Source: Seongchinamella sediminis (lineage in GTDB: Bacteria > Pseudomonadota > Gammaproteobacteria > Pseudomonadales > Halieaceae). Taken from it: a DNA stretch of 64,000 bases. This document shows positions 26,286-35,100 of this stretch, in pieces. The position numbers and the translations under genes were made by a program. Under the pieces are notes generated by a model, which did no database searches, was not told where the DNA came from, and was given only the letters and a program-made list of their open reading frames with translations. The stretch's first letter is position 1, and the number at the start of each line of letters is the position of its first letter. The stretch lies in the NCBI RefSeq assembly GCF_003457605.1, contig NZ_QRAN01000017.1, positions 1 to 64,000 of the forward strand. Direction: 5' to 3'.

Positions 26286-26869
26286 ATTATCTGGCCCACT
26301 TCCAGCTCGCCTGGCCGCAGGAGGGCCTGGTCGTGGGCGCGCTGGAAGGTGACTACCGCAAGGGCCCGCTGGATGGCGCCCTGCCCGACGCCATTGAGCA
26401 GGGTGTCAGGCTGCACCGGGCCATCGACGCATTCACTGACCAGCACCCGCTGATGGCCCAGCTGCGCCGTGAGTTTGCAGCCCCGCTGCGCCGCTACGCC
26501 GGCATTCTTATCGATCTCAGCTTTGATCACTACCTGAGCCGCCACTGGACCGACTACAGCGACCAGCAGCAGGCGGACTTCCATCGCAGCGTGTATGCCA
26601 GCCTGCAGCGCAACCGGCACCACCTGAGCCCGCCGGCGCAGCGCATGTACGCGCGCATGCGCCAGCATGACCTGCTCGGCCGTTACGGCGAGTGGGAAAC
26701 CATACCCGCGACCGCCGCCCGCATCGGCGAGCGGTTCCGCCGCGGCAACCCTTTCCTCCAGGCCGGGGACCAGCTGGAACCGGTGCGCCAGCGGCTGGAA
26801 CTGGGGTTTCGCGAGTTTTACCCGGAAGTGGTCGAGTTCTGCTTCAGGTTCAAGCAGGAGTTGAACTAA
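26282..26869 (+). CDS. acpH: Acyl carrier protein phosphodiesterase (AcpH-like)
   Basis: This 195-residue member of the ACP hydrolase family would remove phosphopantetheine from acyl carrier protein. The start is a TTG overlapping the gshA stop (TTGA), giving the family N-terminus MNYLAHFQLAWP. Conserved features are GALEGDYRKG, the HRAIDAFTDQHP metal-binding type segment and DLSFDHYLSRHW. It is translationally coupled to gshA; such coupling has no obvious metabolic reason. Confidence 0.88.
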   Translation: MNYLAHFQLAWPQEGLVVGALEGDYRKGPLDGALPDAIEQGVRLHRAIDAFTDQHPLMAQLRREFAAPLRRYAGILIDLSFDHYLSRHWTDYSDQQQADFHRSVYASLQRNRHHLSPPAQRMYARMRQHDLLGRYGEWETIPATAARIGERFRRGNPFLQAGDQLEPVRQRLELGFREFYPEVVEFCFRFKQELN

Positions 26870-26944
26870 AATCGCTAGCGACTATCGAAATTGAGCCGCC
26901 CTGAACGCTCCGGGGCACGCCCGTCACTGCAAGGAACCCGCTGC

Positions 26945-27454
26945 ATGCTGCAAACCCTTTCTCCCCGCCTGGTTTTCGCCGGACTGGCCGGGCTGGCCGT
27001 TGTCTCCATGGCCTTTGCCATGATCTACCTGGAAAGCTTCCTCAACCTCGCGGCCTGCCCGCTGTGCATGACCCAGCGGGTTTTCGTGGTGGCCTGGGGC
27101 GCGATCGCGCTGCTGGCGGTCATCCACAACCCCCGCAGCCTGGGCAACCGGGTCTACGGCGCCCTCTGCGGCCTGGCGGCCATTACCGGCGGCGCCGTTG
27201 CCGCGCGCCATGTGTGGTTGCAGTACCTGCCGCCGGAGGACGTGCCGGCCTGCGGCCCCAGTCTGCAGTACATGCTGGAAACCCTGCCCCTGGGCGAGAC
27301 GTTTTCCATCATGATGATGGGCGACGGCAACTGCGCCGAGACCCAGTGGACCTTCCTGGGTCTGTCCATCCCGGAACAGACCCTGCTGCTGTTTGTGGTT
27401 ACAACCCTGATCTGCCTGTGGCAGACTTTCCGTTCTTACCCCCAGGACAGCTGA
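26945..27454 (+). CDS. dsbB: Disulfide bond formation protein DsbB
   Basis: This 169-residue inner-membrane protein has four predicted spans and reoxidises DsbA using quinone. The first redox pair is CPLC (LAACPLCMTQR). The second periplasmic loop carries Cys in VPACGPSLQYM and GNCAETQW. AAGGA before ATG 26945 picks this start over an in-frame upstream codon. It is followed one base after its stop by rsd. DsbA is not in the window. Confidence 0.93.
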   Translation: MLQTLSPRLVFAGLAGLAVVSMAFAMIYLESFLNLAACPLCMTQRVFVVAWGAIALLAVIHNPRSLGNRVYGALCGLAAITGGAVAARHVWLQYLPPEDVPACGPSLQYMLETLPLGETFSIMMMGDGNCAETQWTFLGLSIPEQTLLLFVVTTLICLWQTFRSYPQDS

Positions 27455-27455
27455 T

Positions 27456-27917
27456 ATGCCCCACAGGAATCCCCAGCAACAGTTTGACGCGGTCGAAGAC
27501 CTGCTGACCCGCTGGCTCAAGGAGCGCCGCCAGGTGCTGGGCAAGTACACCGAAATCGTTGTCGGCATGGATGGCCTGCTGGACCGGGAAGCCCTGGGCA
27601 AGCGCCAGCGCCTGCTCTGCGAGCTGCTGGTGGACTATGTATCAGCGGGTCATTTTGAGGTGTATCACGAGCTGCTGGAAGAAGCCGAGAGTTTCGGCGA
27701 CGGCAGCGGCAGCCTGGCGGAAAAACTGATGCCCGCTATCGGCGACACCACGGAAGTCATCCTCGCCTACGAGGAGAAGTACACCTCGGCGAACTGCGAC
27801 AGCGGAAAATTGAAAAGAGACCTGTCGGCCCTGGGGGAAGTGCTGGAATCGCGCTTTCTGCTGGAGGACCAGCTGATCGCCGGCCTCCACAACAGTCACC
27901 GGCGCCAGCAGGGCTGA
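27456..27917 (+). CDS. rsd: Rsd/AlgQ family anti-sigma-70 regulator
   Basis: This 153-residue helical protein belongs to the Rsd/AlgQ family, which binds sigma-70 region 4 and favours alternative sigma factors. Family signatures are LTRWLKERRQVLGKYTEIV, LCELLVDYVSAGHFEVY and VILAYEEKYTS. It starts immediately after dsbB, so it shares that transcript. In Pseudomonas, AlgQ also influences alginate and iron genes. Confidence 0.93.
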   Translation: MPHRNPQQQFDAVEDLLTRWLKERRQVLGKYTEIVVGMDGLLDREALGKRQRLLCELLVDYVSAGHFEVYHELLEEAESFGDGSGSLAEKLMPAIGDTTEVILAYEEKYTSANCDSGKLKRDLSALGEVLESRFLLEDQLIAGLHNSHRRQQG

Positions 27918-27932
27918 CGCCGGACACAGCGT

Positions 27933-28694
27933 TTACTCCGCCGCGTCTTCTTCTGCCTGGCTGGGAATGGAAACCAGCTCGACCTCAAAGATCAGCGCGG
28001 AATTGGGACCGATCATCTGGCCCGCGCCACCGGCACCGTAACCCAGCTCCGGCGGAATGTAGAGATTCCACTTGGAGCCGACCGGCATCAGCTGCAGCGC
28101 CTCGGTCCAGCCGGGAATAACCTGGCCCACACCAAAGGTGACAGTCTCGCCGCGCTTGTAGGAGGAGTCGAATTCGGTGCCGTCTATCAGGGTACCGCGA
28201 TAGTGCACTTCCACGGTATCTTCCGGGCCGGGCCTGGGGCCTTCTGCCGCTTCGACAATCTCGTACTGCAGGCCGCTTTCAGTGACGACAACGCCTTCGC
28301 GAGCCTTGTTTTCTTCCAGGTAGGTGGTGGCGGCGGCAAGGTTCGCCTCACCCAGCGCAGCCTGGGCAGCCTGTTGCTCGGCCATCATCTTTTCCTGGTA
28401 GGCCTGCATCTCGGCCTGGATCTCTTCCTGGGTCATCCGGCTTTCTTTACCCTCGGCACCGTCACGGAAACCGGCGGCGAAAGCGTCAATGTCCATGGGC
28501 ATACCATCCGCGGCCATGCGCTGGCCAAGGCCAAAGGCGATGCCGTAGCTCAGGCGCTGGTCGGTGTTTTCCAGGGTGACTTCGGCCGCGGAGGCCGTGT
28601 CGGTGCTGGCAGTCTCGGTGCTGGCAGTCTGTTCATTACAGGCTTGCAGGCTGACCAGGCCAGCCAGGGCAAGCGGCAGTGCGTACTTCTTCAT
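27933..28694 (-). CDS. FKBP-type peptidyl-prolyl isomerase lipoprotein (FkpA/Mip-like)
   Basis: This roughly 253-residue periplasmic or outer-membrane folding factor has a lipoprotein signal (MKKYALPLALAGLVSLQAC), a Ser/Thr/Ala linker with short STETA/STDTA repeats, an FKBP_N helical dimerisation domain (about 45-145) and a C-terminal FKBP domain (VEVHYRGTLIDGTEFDSSY, GWTEALQLMPVGSKW, ELGYG). ATG 28694 is preferred because it opens the signal peptide; an in-frame ATG at 28706 adds four residues. It is convergent with rsd and divergent from yheS. Confidence 0.92.
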   Translation of the reverse strand: MKKYALPLALAGLVSLQACNEQTASTETASTDTASAAEVTLENTDQRLSYGIAFGLGQRMAADGMPMDIDAFAAGFRDGAEGKESRMTQEEIQAEMQAYQEKMMAEQQAAQAALGEANLAAATTYLEENKAREGVVVTESGLQYEIVEAAEGPRPGPEDTVEVHYRGTLIDGTEFDSSYKRGETVTFGVGQVIPGWTEALQLMPVGSKWNLYIPPELGYGAGGAGQMIGPNSALIFEVELVSIPSQAEEDAAE

Positions 28695-28918
28695 ATATTC
28701 ATCCATTATCTGAAACTATCGGGGGCATCTGGAACGCCCTTGTGACTGCAGCCGCCCTGTCCCGCTAAAACGGCCAGTTCCGACCGGGCATCCGCCAGCA
28801 GTCGTCAGCGTGGGATTGGAGGGAGTTGCAGTGGCCCGACAGTTTACTATTCGTCTTGAGGGGTTACTACCCCCGGCAGGCAACACCGGAAGCGCTGGTT
28901 ATGACCCCGCCGCCAGCG

Positions 28919-28934
28919 TAAAATTCGCCGCCTC
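28919..28934 (+). promoter_or_regulatory. Start-proximal -10 of yheS (leaderless candidate)
   Basis: TAAAAT (28919-28924) ends ten bases before the ATG at 28935, and TCGCCGCCTC lies between with no ribosome site. As at cmoA, a transcript from this -10 would have almost no leader. Confidence 0.4.
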
Positions 28935-30842
28935 ATGATTATTTTACGCGACATCGAACTCCGGCGGGGCAGCAAGCTGCTGTTCCAGGATGCCCAGCTG
29001 ACCATCCAGCCCGGCCAGAACCTGGCCCTGATCGGCGCCAACGGCAGCGGCAAGTCGAGCCTGTTCGCCATGCTGCTGGGCGACCTCGGGGCCGACACTG
29101 GCGAGATCCAGGGGATGAACAATCTGCGCCTGTCGCACATGGCCCAGGAAGTTCACGCCAGCGACCAGCCGGCGGCCGACTATGTCTGGCGCGGTGACGA
29201 CCACCTGGCCGGGTTGATGGACCAGCTGGCCGCGCTGGAGGCCCGGGAGGCCTACGAGGAAGCCGCCCCCATCCACGGCGAGCTGGAAGCGATAGACGGT
29301 TACAGTGCGCCGCGGCGCGCCGAGCTGCTGCTGCAGGGCCTGGGCTTCGCCGAGAATGCGGCGACACGGCCAGTGAGTGATTTTTCCGGCGGCTGGCGTA
29401 TTCGCCTCAATCTCGCCCGGGCACTGATGACGCCCTCGGACGTGTTGCTGCTGGACGAGCCGACCAACCACCTGGACCTGGACGCCACCCTCTGGCTGCA
29501 GCAATGGCTGCAGCAATACCCGGGCACCCTGCTGATGATCTCCCACGACCGGGACTTTATCGATGCCACCTGCGAGCGAATCCTGCACATCGAGCACCAG
29601 CAGATTATTTCCTACAAGGGCAACTACTCCCAGTTTGAGGCCCAGCGGGCAGAGCGCCTGGCCAACCAGCAGGCCAGCTTCGAGAAGCAGCAGCGCCGCA
29701 TTGCCGAGATCGATGACTTCGTGCGCCGTTTCCGCTACAAGGCAACCAAGGCCAGGCAGGCCCAAAGCCGACTGAAGGAACTGGAGCGCATGCAAACCCT
29801 GGCGCCGGCGCACATCGATTCGCCCTTCGACTTCAGCTTTCTGCCTCCGGAGAAATCCAGTGACCCCCTGCTGCGCCTCGACGAGGCGGCACTGGGCTAC
29901 GGCCAGTCGCCGGTGCTGCAGGGTGTCGACCTGGTGCTGCGCCCCGGCAGTCGTTACGGGCTGCTGGGCCGCAATGGCGCCGGCAAGTCCACCCTGCTGA
30001 AATCCCTGGTGGGACAGCTACCGCTGCTGGCCGGTGACATCAGCGCCGGGGAACACTGCCGCATCGGCTACTTCGACCAGCAGCAGCTGGAAGCGCTGGA
30101 TATGGCGGCCAGCCCCGACCTGCACATCCAGCGTCTGAGCCCGCAGGCCCGGGAGCAGGACATTCTCAACTTCCTCGGCGGTTTCAATTTTCGCGGCGAC
30201 GCGGCCACCAGCCCCGTCGGCCCCTTCTCCGGGGGCGAGAAAGCCCGCCTGGCGCTGGCCATGGTGGTCTGGCAGAAACCCAACCTGCTGGTGCTGGACG
30301 AACCCACCAACCACCTGGACCTGGAAATGCGCCACGCGATGGAGCTGGCACTGCAGGCTTATGAGGGCGCGTTGATCCTGGTCAGCCACGACCGCCATAT
30401 GCTGCGCAACACGGTGGAAGAGCTGTTGCTGGTGCACGACGGCAGGGTCGACGAATACCAGCAGGACCTCGAGGGCTACGAAAAGTGGATACTGTCCAGC
30501 TTCCGGGCGGACAGGCCCGGCGAGCAGGCCACTGAGGCCAGCGACAGTTCGCGCAGGGAAAAACGCCAGCAGGCGGCGGCCCGGCGCGAGCGCCTGCGGC
30601 CACTGAAAAAGCAGCTGGAGAAAACCGAGCGGGAGATGGCCAGACTGGAGCGCGAGCTGCCGGTCGTCCAGGCGCAGCTGGCGGACACCGAGCTGTACAG
30701 CGATGCGCGCAAAAGCGAGCTTGCCGACCTGCTCCGGCAGGAGGCCGAACTGAAAACCAGTGCCGAGCAACTCGACCAGGAGTGGCTTGAGCTGCAGGAA
30801 GAGCTCGAGGAACTGGAGGCCAGCCAGGACTGTTCACACTAA
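28935..30842 (+). CDS. yheS: ABC-F ATPase YheS
   Basis: This 635-residue protein has paired ABC domains without membrane helices (Walker A GANGSGKSS and GRNGAGKST; signatures FSGGWRIRLNLARAL and FSGGEKARLALAM; Walker B LLLDEPTNHLD and LVLDEPTNHLD). It has a long charged interdomain linker and a C-terminal coiled coil (about 540-632). It belongs to the YheS/EttA-like ribosome-associated family. Its stop overlaps the convergent sulfotransferase-like gene by four bases. Confidence 0.92.
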   Translation: MIILRDIELRRGSKLLFQDAQLTIQPGQNLALIGANGSGKSSLFAMLLGDLGADTGEIQGMNNLRLSHMAQEVHASDQPAADYVWRGDDHLAGLMDQLAALEAREAYEEAAPIHGELEAIDGYSAPRRAELLLQGLGFAENAATRPVSDFSGGWRIRLNLARALMTPSDVLLLDEPTNHLDLDATLWLQQWLQQYPGTLLMISHDRDFIDATCERILHIEHQQIISYKGNYSQFEAQRAERLANQQASFEKQQRRIAEIDDFVRRFRYKATKARQAQSRLKELERMQTLAPAHIDSPFDFSFLPPEKSSDPLLRLDEAALGYGQSPVLQGVDLVLRPGSRYGLLGRNGAGKSTLLKSLVGQLPLLAGDISAGEHCRIGYFDQQQLEALDMAASPDLHIQRLSPQAREQDILNFLGGFNFRGDAATSPVGPFSGGEKARLALAMVVWQKPNLLVLDEPTNHLDLEMRHAMELALQAYEGALILVSHDRHMLRNTVEELLLVHDGRVDEYQQDLEGYEKWILSSFRADRPGEQATEASDSSRREKRQQAAARRERLRPLKKQLEKTEREMARLERELPVVQAQLADTELYSDARKSELADLLRQEAELKTSAEQLDQEWLELQEELEELEASQDCSH

Positions 30843-31417
30843 GGGGTCAGTTTACGCCACAGCCTCCTGGCACGCAGCGCCGCCCAGCGCAGCGGTGCCA
30901 GCATCCGGTAACGAAAGCGCCCGTGATCGGCCAGTTGCAGGGCCAGTGCTTCAATACTGGTCTCGCTGAAACTGTTATGCGCTTCCACCGGCGCCCGGTA
31001 GTCCGCCTTTAATGCCAGCTGGTAGCGGCCCTGCAGCCACTGTGCCAGGCGCTGCATATCCTGACGGGAAAAATGCCCCACACCCTCCGCAGACAACAGC
31101 AACCGGCTGGCATTGCTGGCGGCGAAGCTTTTATCGAGACAGGCCCGGGTCTGCCGGTTGTAGCTTGCGATGGCATCGTCGCTGACCAGGCCGCGAGCGG
31201 CGAGACGCCGGCGCACATCGTCCTGGCTGGCGAACATGATGCGCAGCGGCAGGGAGTGATTGCCGCGGAATTGCCGCTCGTGGGGAAAGTCCGTGGGGTA
31301 AAGAAGGTCGCAGCTTGATTCCAGCCAACGGGCATGCCTGAGTACATCGCCCTGTATGGAGGTCGTGCCGGTCTTGCCCAGGCCAATGTGCAGGAACAGG
31401 GTGTTAAATCGCTTCAC
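30839..31417 (-). CDS. Short sulfotransferase-like protein, possibly truncated
   Basis: This 192-residue protein begins (GTG 31417) with the 5'-phosphosulfate loop FLHIGLGKTGTTSIQ typical of P-loop sulfotransferases, and has LLLSAEGVGHFS where the family has its second conserved block. The usual family length is nearer 280-320 residues, and the 3'-phosphate-binding segment with its Arg/Ser pair is not evident. The C-terminus becomes Arg-rich (RWAALRARRLWRKLTP) and ends on the overlap with yheS. It may be an internally deleted relic or a short divergent member. It overlaps the GIY-YIG gene by 14 bases. Confidence 0.6.
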   Translation of the reverse strand: MKRFNTLFLHIGLGKTGTTSIQGDVLRHARWLESSCDLLYPTDFPHERQFRGNHSLPLRIMFASQDDVRRRLAARGLVSDDAIASYNRQTRACLDKSFAASNASRLLLSAEGVGHFSRQDMQRLAQWLQGRYQLALKADYRAPVEAHNSFSETSIEALALQLADHGRFRYRMLAPLRWAALRARRLWRKLTP

Positions 31418-31673
31418 CGGGGCTCGCTCCCGCCAGGGCAAGTTTTTGCGCCCGGGTGAGTTTCTTGATGGCCGCCTCCCGGGCCTGGGCCAGGCTGCGG
31501 TCAACGGCGGATTCCGACCACAGCAGGCGAACCGGGCGCCTGCCGCTGGTATACCTGGGGCCGCCGCTCAGCTCGCCGTTGTGCTGGCGCAGTCGCCGCG
31601 GCAAATCCCTGGCGACCCCGGTGTAGAGTGTGCCGTCCGCACACTCCAGCAGATAGATCGTCCAGCAGGTCAC
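31404..31673 (-). CDS. GIY-YIG domain protein (UPF0213 type)
   Basis: This 89-residue single-domain protein has the GIY-YIG nuclease fold: TIYLLECADGTLYTGVARD carries the two motif strands, and RLRQHN and GPRYTSGRRPVRLLW follow. Members of this small group are commonly annotated as endonuclease-like, but the cellular role is poorly defined. It lies six bases after the elbB stop and overlaps the start of the sulfotransferase-like gene, so the three may be co-transcribed. Confidence 0.85.
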   Translation of the reverse strand: MTCWTIYLLECADGTLYTGVARDLPRRLRQHNGELSGGPRYTSGRRPVRLLWSESAVDRSLAQAREAAIKKLTRAQKLALAGASPGEAI

Positions 31674-31679
31674 GGGCGG

Positions 31680-32333
31680 TCAGGCCAGGGCCAGCACTTC
31701 CCTGACGCAATCGCCGATCCCGGCATAGGCCTCGGACACGCTGCCGGCCAGCATATACGCCGGGGTGGTGACCATTTTTTTGTCGGCGTCGACCCTGGCC
31801 TCGGTAACCGGACACTCCAGGTGTTCGCCGCCCATGGCATTGATGGCAGCGGCGACGTCCGGGTCATTGCCCACGGTGCAGCGGGTACCCTCACCGCAGA
31901 TGGCGGCAGCCATCACCGGTGCGATGCAGATCAGGCCGATGGGCTTGCCCGCCTGGTGGAAATCCCTGGCCAGCTGCAGGAAATCCTCCTGCACGGTCAT
32001 GCCATCGCCGGCCACGGCGAAGTCGCACAGGTTCTTGGCGGCGCCAAAACCGCCGGGCACCAGCAGGGCGTCGAAATCAGCCGCCCGCGCCTCGGCCAGG
32101 GGCTTGATCTCGCCCCGGGCAATACGCGCCGCTTCCACCAGCACATTGCGGCTCTCGCCCTCGACCGGCTCGCCGGTGAGGTGATTGATCACATGCAGCT
32201 GCTCCCGGTCCGGGGCAAAGCACTGGTAACTGGCACCCTGCTGCTCCAGGCACAGCAGCGACAGCACTGCTTCGTTAACCTCTGCGCCATCGTATACGCC
32301 ACAGCCGGCGAGAATCACTGCCACTTCCGTCAT
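31680..32333 (-). CDS. elbB: Isoprenoid biosynthesis glyoxalase ElbB (DJ-1/PfpI family)
   Basis: This 217-residue protein has the class I glutamine amidotransferase-like fold of ElbB. Features are the N-terminus VAVILAGCGVYDGAEVNEA, the loop LLVPGGFGAAKNLCDFA and the nucleophile-elbow region GLICIAPVMAAA with its Cys. AGGAG seven bases upstream fixes ATG 32333. Glyoxalase activity has been reported for E. coli ElbB; the physiological role is uncertain. Confidence 0.92.
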   Translation of the reverse strand: MTEVAVILAGCGVYDGAEVNEAVLSLLCLEQQGASYQCFAPDREQLHVINHLTGEPVEGESRNVLVEAARIARGEIKPLAEARAADFDALLVPGGFGAAKNLCDFAVAGDGMTVQEDFLQLARDFHQAGKPIGLICIAPVMAAAICGEGTRCTVGNDPDVAAAINAMGGEHLECPVTEARVDADKKMVTTPAYMLAGSVSEAYAGIGDCVREVLALA

Positions 32334-32440
32334 TGTGCATCTCCTGTTTTGCCAATCCCGGCGGGTACCGGGTGAATTACCCTGATCGGGGAGGAATACT
32401 AATGGATTAGGGCGGCGGCGAACACCGCCACCGCGGCCAT

Positions 32441-34573
32441 TCAGCCGCGGACCATGCGATGATAGCGCTCTACCAGCGCCAGCAGTTTTTCTGGTTTGCG
32501 CGCCTTGCGCCACTCGCCGGCCAGGAACTTGTTGCTCTCGCCCAGGGTGGGATAGATGTGGATAGTGGCAAGAATTTTATTCAGGCCGAGGCCATGTTTC
32601 ATGGCCATGACGAATTCGTTGATCAATTCCCCGGCGTGATAACCGACAATGGTCGCCCCCAGGATGCGGTCGCTGCCGGGGGCGGTGAGCACCTTCACAA
32701 AACCGCCGGCCTCGCCGTCGGCAATGGCACGGTCGAGGTCGCTGATATCGTAACGGCTTACCTCACAGGCAATACCCCGCTCCGCCGCTTCCTTCTCGTT
32801 AAGGCCCACCCGGCCCACCTCGGGATCGGTGAATGTAGCCCAGGGCACGACCGAGTAATCCACCCGGAATCGGCGGAAACGACCGAACAGCGCGTTTACC
32901 GTGGCGTACCAGGCCTGGTGGCTGGCCATATGGGTGAACTGGTAGGGGCCGGCGACATCCCCGGCGGCGAAAATGGTCGGCATGGCTGTGCGCAGGTAGT
33001 CGTCTACCACTACCTGGCCCTGCGGGTTACAGGCAACGCCCACGGATTCCAGGCCCATATTGTCGACGTTGGCGGTCCGTCCCACCGCCAGCAGCACCCT
33101 GTCGAAGCCCAGGCTGCGCTGCTCGCCGCCAACCGAGACGACACAGCTGTTTTCAGGCGTCGCGTGGAAAGCCAGCGGCTCGGCAGCGCAGATGACCTGC
33201 ATGCCCTCGGCGACAAAAGCCGCCTGTACATGGGCGGAAACCTCGGGGTCCTCCCGGGGCATGATACGTTCGGCATGGGTGACCAGCGTAACCTCACTGC
33301 CCAGGGCGCAAAAGGCCTGGGCCAGTTCACAGCCAATCGGCCCGGCGCCCAGCACCAGCAGCCTCGACGGCAACTGCTGCAGTTGCCACACCGAGTCCGA
33401 GGTGAGGTAGTCGACTCCGTCCAGCCCGGGAATGTCCGGCATGCGCGGCCGGGCACCGCTGGCCAGCACAATGCGCGGGGCGCTGATACGCCGGCCGTCC
33501 ACTTCCACTTCCCAGGGCGAGACAATCCTGGCCTCCCCCTGCAGGCAGTCCACGCCCAGCGAGGTAAACCGCTCCACCGAATCGTGGGGTTCTATGGTCT
33601 TGATCACCCGCTGTACCCGCTGCATCACCGCGCCGAAACGGACATTAACCGTCATTGGCGCCAGGCCGAACTCCTCTGCCCTGCCGGCGTAGCGGGCCAT
33701 GCGCGCGGAGCGGATCAGGGCCTTGGAGGGTACACAGCCGGTATTGAGGCAGTCGCCACCCATTGTATCGCGCTCCACCAGGGTAACTTTTGCTTTTACC
33801 GTGGCCGCGATCAGGGCGGAAACCAGTCCGGCGGAGCCAGCGCCAATAACGATCAGGTTGCTGTCGAAGCTGTCCGGCCGGTCCCAGCCAGCGAGCTTGC
33901 GGCGCGCCGCCAGCCAGCCTACCAGGAAGCGGGCCAGCAGCGGAAACAGGCCCAGCAACACAAAGGAACCGAGCAACCCGGGGGAGACAATCCCCGCCAG
34001 GGACTCCAGCTGCCCCAGCTGGGTGCCCGCGTTCACGTACACCGCGGTGGCGGGCAACATGCCCAGCTGGGAGACCCAGTAGTAGCGCCAGACCCCGATC
34101 GGCAACAAACCCATCAACAGGTTGATGACAAAAAACGGAAACAGCGGCACCAGGCGCAGGGTGAACAGGTAGAACGATCCATCCCGGGCAAAGCCGCTGT
34201 TGATGGCCTTCAGCTGGCGCCCGAACCGGCCCTGCACCCAGTCACGCAGGAGGGTCCGCGACACCAGGAAGGCCAGCGTCGCGCCCACCGTGCTGCCAAA
34301 GGACACCAGTAACAGGGCATACCAGAAGCCGAACAGGGCGCCCCCGGCCAGGGTCATCACCGCGGCACCGGGCACCGACAGCCCGGTCACCGCCACGTAA
34401 ACCGCGAAATAGGCTGCCCCGGCCAGCAGCGGGTTGCGCTGGTACCAGCTGCGCAGTTCGTCCATGCGTTCCTGCACCACGGCCAGTTGCAGGTACTGCC
34501 CCAGGTCGAGGGCAAACCAGGCCAGCAGGGCCAGCCCGATAACCGAGACAATCAACAGTTGTTTTTTGTTCAT
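32441..34573 (-). CDS. Fusion of a DedA/VTT membrane domain and a mercuric-reductase-like flavoenzyme
   Basis: This 710-residue protein joins an N-terminal TVP38/DedA (VTT) membrane domain (about 1-235; GLSVPGAAVMTLAGGALFG, LRLVPLFPFFVINLLMG) to a pyridine-nucleotide disulfide oxidoreductase (about 240-710). The flavoenzyme has the FAD motif VIGAGSAGLVSA, the redox pair GGDCLNTGCVPSK, the NAD-binding GAGPIGCELAQAF and a C-terminal dimerisation domain (HIYPTLGESN). The MerA-type N-terminal metal domain and C-terminal Cys pair are absent, so it is probably not a mercuric reductase. Fusions of this order occur in other proteobacteria, but the substrate is unknown. A membrane-tethered electron-transfer or quinone role is conceivable. 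Confidence 0.9.
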   Translation of the reverse strand: MNKKQLLIVSVIGLALLAWFALDLGQYLQLAVVQERMDELRSWYQRNPLLAGAAYFAVYVAVTGLSVPGAAVMTLAGGALFGFWYALLLVSFGSTVGATLAFLVSRTLLRDWVQGRFGRQLKAINSGFARDGSFYLFTLRLVPLFPFFVINLLMGLLPIGVWRYYWVSQLGMLPATAVYVNAGTQLGQLESLAGIVSPGLLGSFVLLGLFPLLARFLVGWLAARRKLAGWDRPDSFDSNLIVIGAGSAGLVSALIAATVKAKVTLVERDTMGGDCLNTGCVPSKALIRSARMARYAGRAEEFGLAPMTVNVRFGAVMQRVQRVIKTIEPHDSVERFTSLGVDCLQGEARIVSPWEVEVDGRRISAPRIVLASGARPRMPDIPGLDGVDYLTSDSVWQLQQLPSRLLVLGAGPIGCELAQAFCALGSEVTLVTHAERIMPREDPEVSAHVQAAFVAEGMQVICAAEPLAFHATPENSCVVSVGGEQRSLGFDRVLLAVGRTANVDNMGLESVGVACNPQGQVVVDDYLRTAMPTIFAAGDVAGPYQFTHMASHQAWYATVNALFGRFRRFRVDYSVVPWATFTDPEVGRVGLNEKEAAERGIACEVSRYDISDLDRAIADGEAGGFVKVLTAPGSDRILGATIVGYHAGELINEFVMAMKHGLGLNKILATIHIYPTLGESNKFLAGEWRKARKPEKLLALVERYHRMVRG

Positions 34574-34691
34574 GCGTCCCCATCTCTGTCGCTAACAGCC
34601 GGCGCCGGCAGCCACTGGCGCCGGGACTACAGGCCGGTCTGAGTTATAGCACAGAGCACTAAGGTCATTGCGAAAAACTCTGGCGCTTTGC

Positions 34692-34719
34692 TTGTACCCC
34701 CAATAGCCGGTGGTATTAT
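34692..34719 (+). promoter_or_regulatory. Sigma-70-like promoter of trxA
   Basis: TTGTAC (34692-34697), a 16-bp spacer and TATTAT (34714-34719) lie 54 bp ahead of the trxA ATG. Confidence 0.55.
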
Positions 34720-34773
34720 GGCCGACTTGCAACCTACGCGGTGATGGCTGCCGCAGATCAACCGGAGAACAAC

Positions 34774-35100
34774 ATGTCAGATCAGATCGTACACGTCAGC
34801 GACGCCACCTTTGACGCCGAAGTCCTCAACTCGGACATCCCCGTACTGGTGGACTTCTGGGCAGAGTGGTGCGGCCCCTGCAAGATGATCGCTCCCGTGC
34901 TGGACGAAATCGCCGCCGAATACGAGGGCAAACTGAAGATTGCCAAGGTGGATGTAGACGCCAACCCCGAAATTCCGCCCAAGTTCGGCATTCGCGGCAT
35001 TCCCACCCTGATCGTGTTCAAGAACGGCAATGCAGAGGCGACCAAGGTCGGCGCGCTGTCCAAGTCGCAGCTCACCGAGTTCATCCAGGAAGTCGTGTAA
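34774..35100 (+). CDS. trxA: Thioredoxin 1
   Basis: This 108-residue protein has the active site WCGPCK, the conserved FWAEWCGPC context, the cis-Pro in [11 protein letters not shown], and the usual length of thioredoxin 1. It reduces disulfides in ribonucleotide reductase, peroxidases and other proteins. GGAGAA upstream supports ATG 34774. As in E. coli, rho lies directly downstream on the same strand. Confidence 0.96.
   Translation: MSDQIVHVSDATFDAEVLNSDIPVLVDFWAEWCGPCKMIAPVLDEIAAEYEGKLKIAKVDVDANPEIPPKFGIRGIPTLIVFKNGNAEATKVGALSKSQLTEFIQEVV

Noticed and set aside
32441-33900. Mercuric reductase (merA)
   Set aside because: The redox Cys pair is present, but the N-terminal metal domain and C-terminal Cys pair needed for Hg(II) are missing, and no other mer genes are near.
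32459-34312. 617-codon plus-strand frame opposite the VTT-flavoenzyme fusion
   Set aside because: It lies wholly antisense to a gene with intact catalytic motifs and has no recognisable features.
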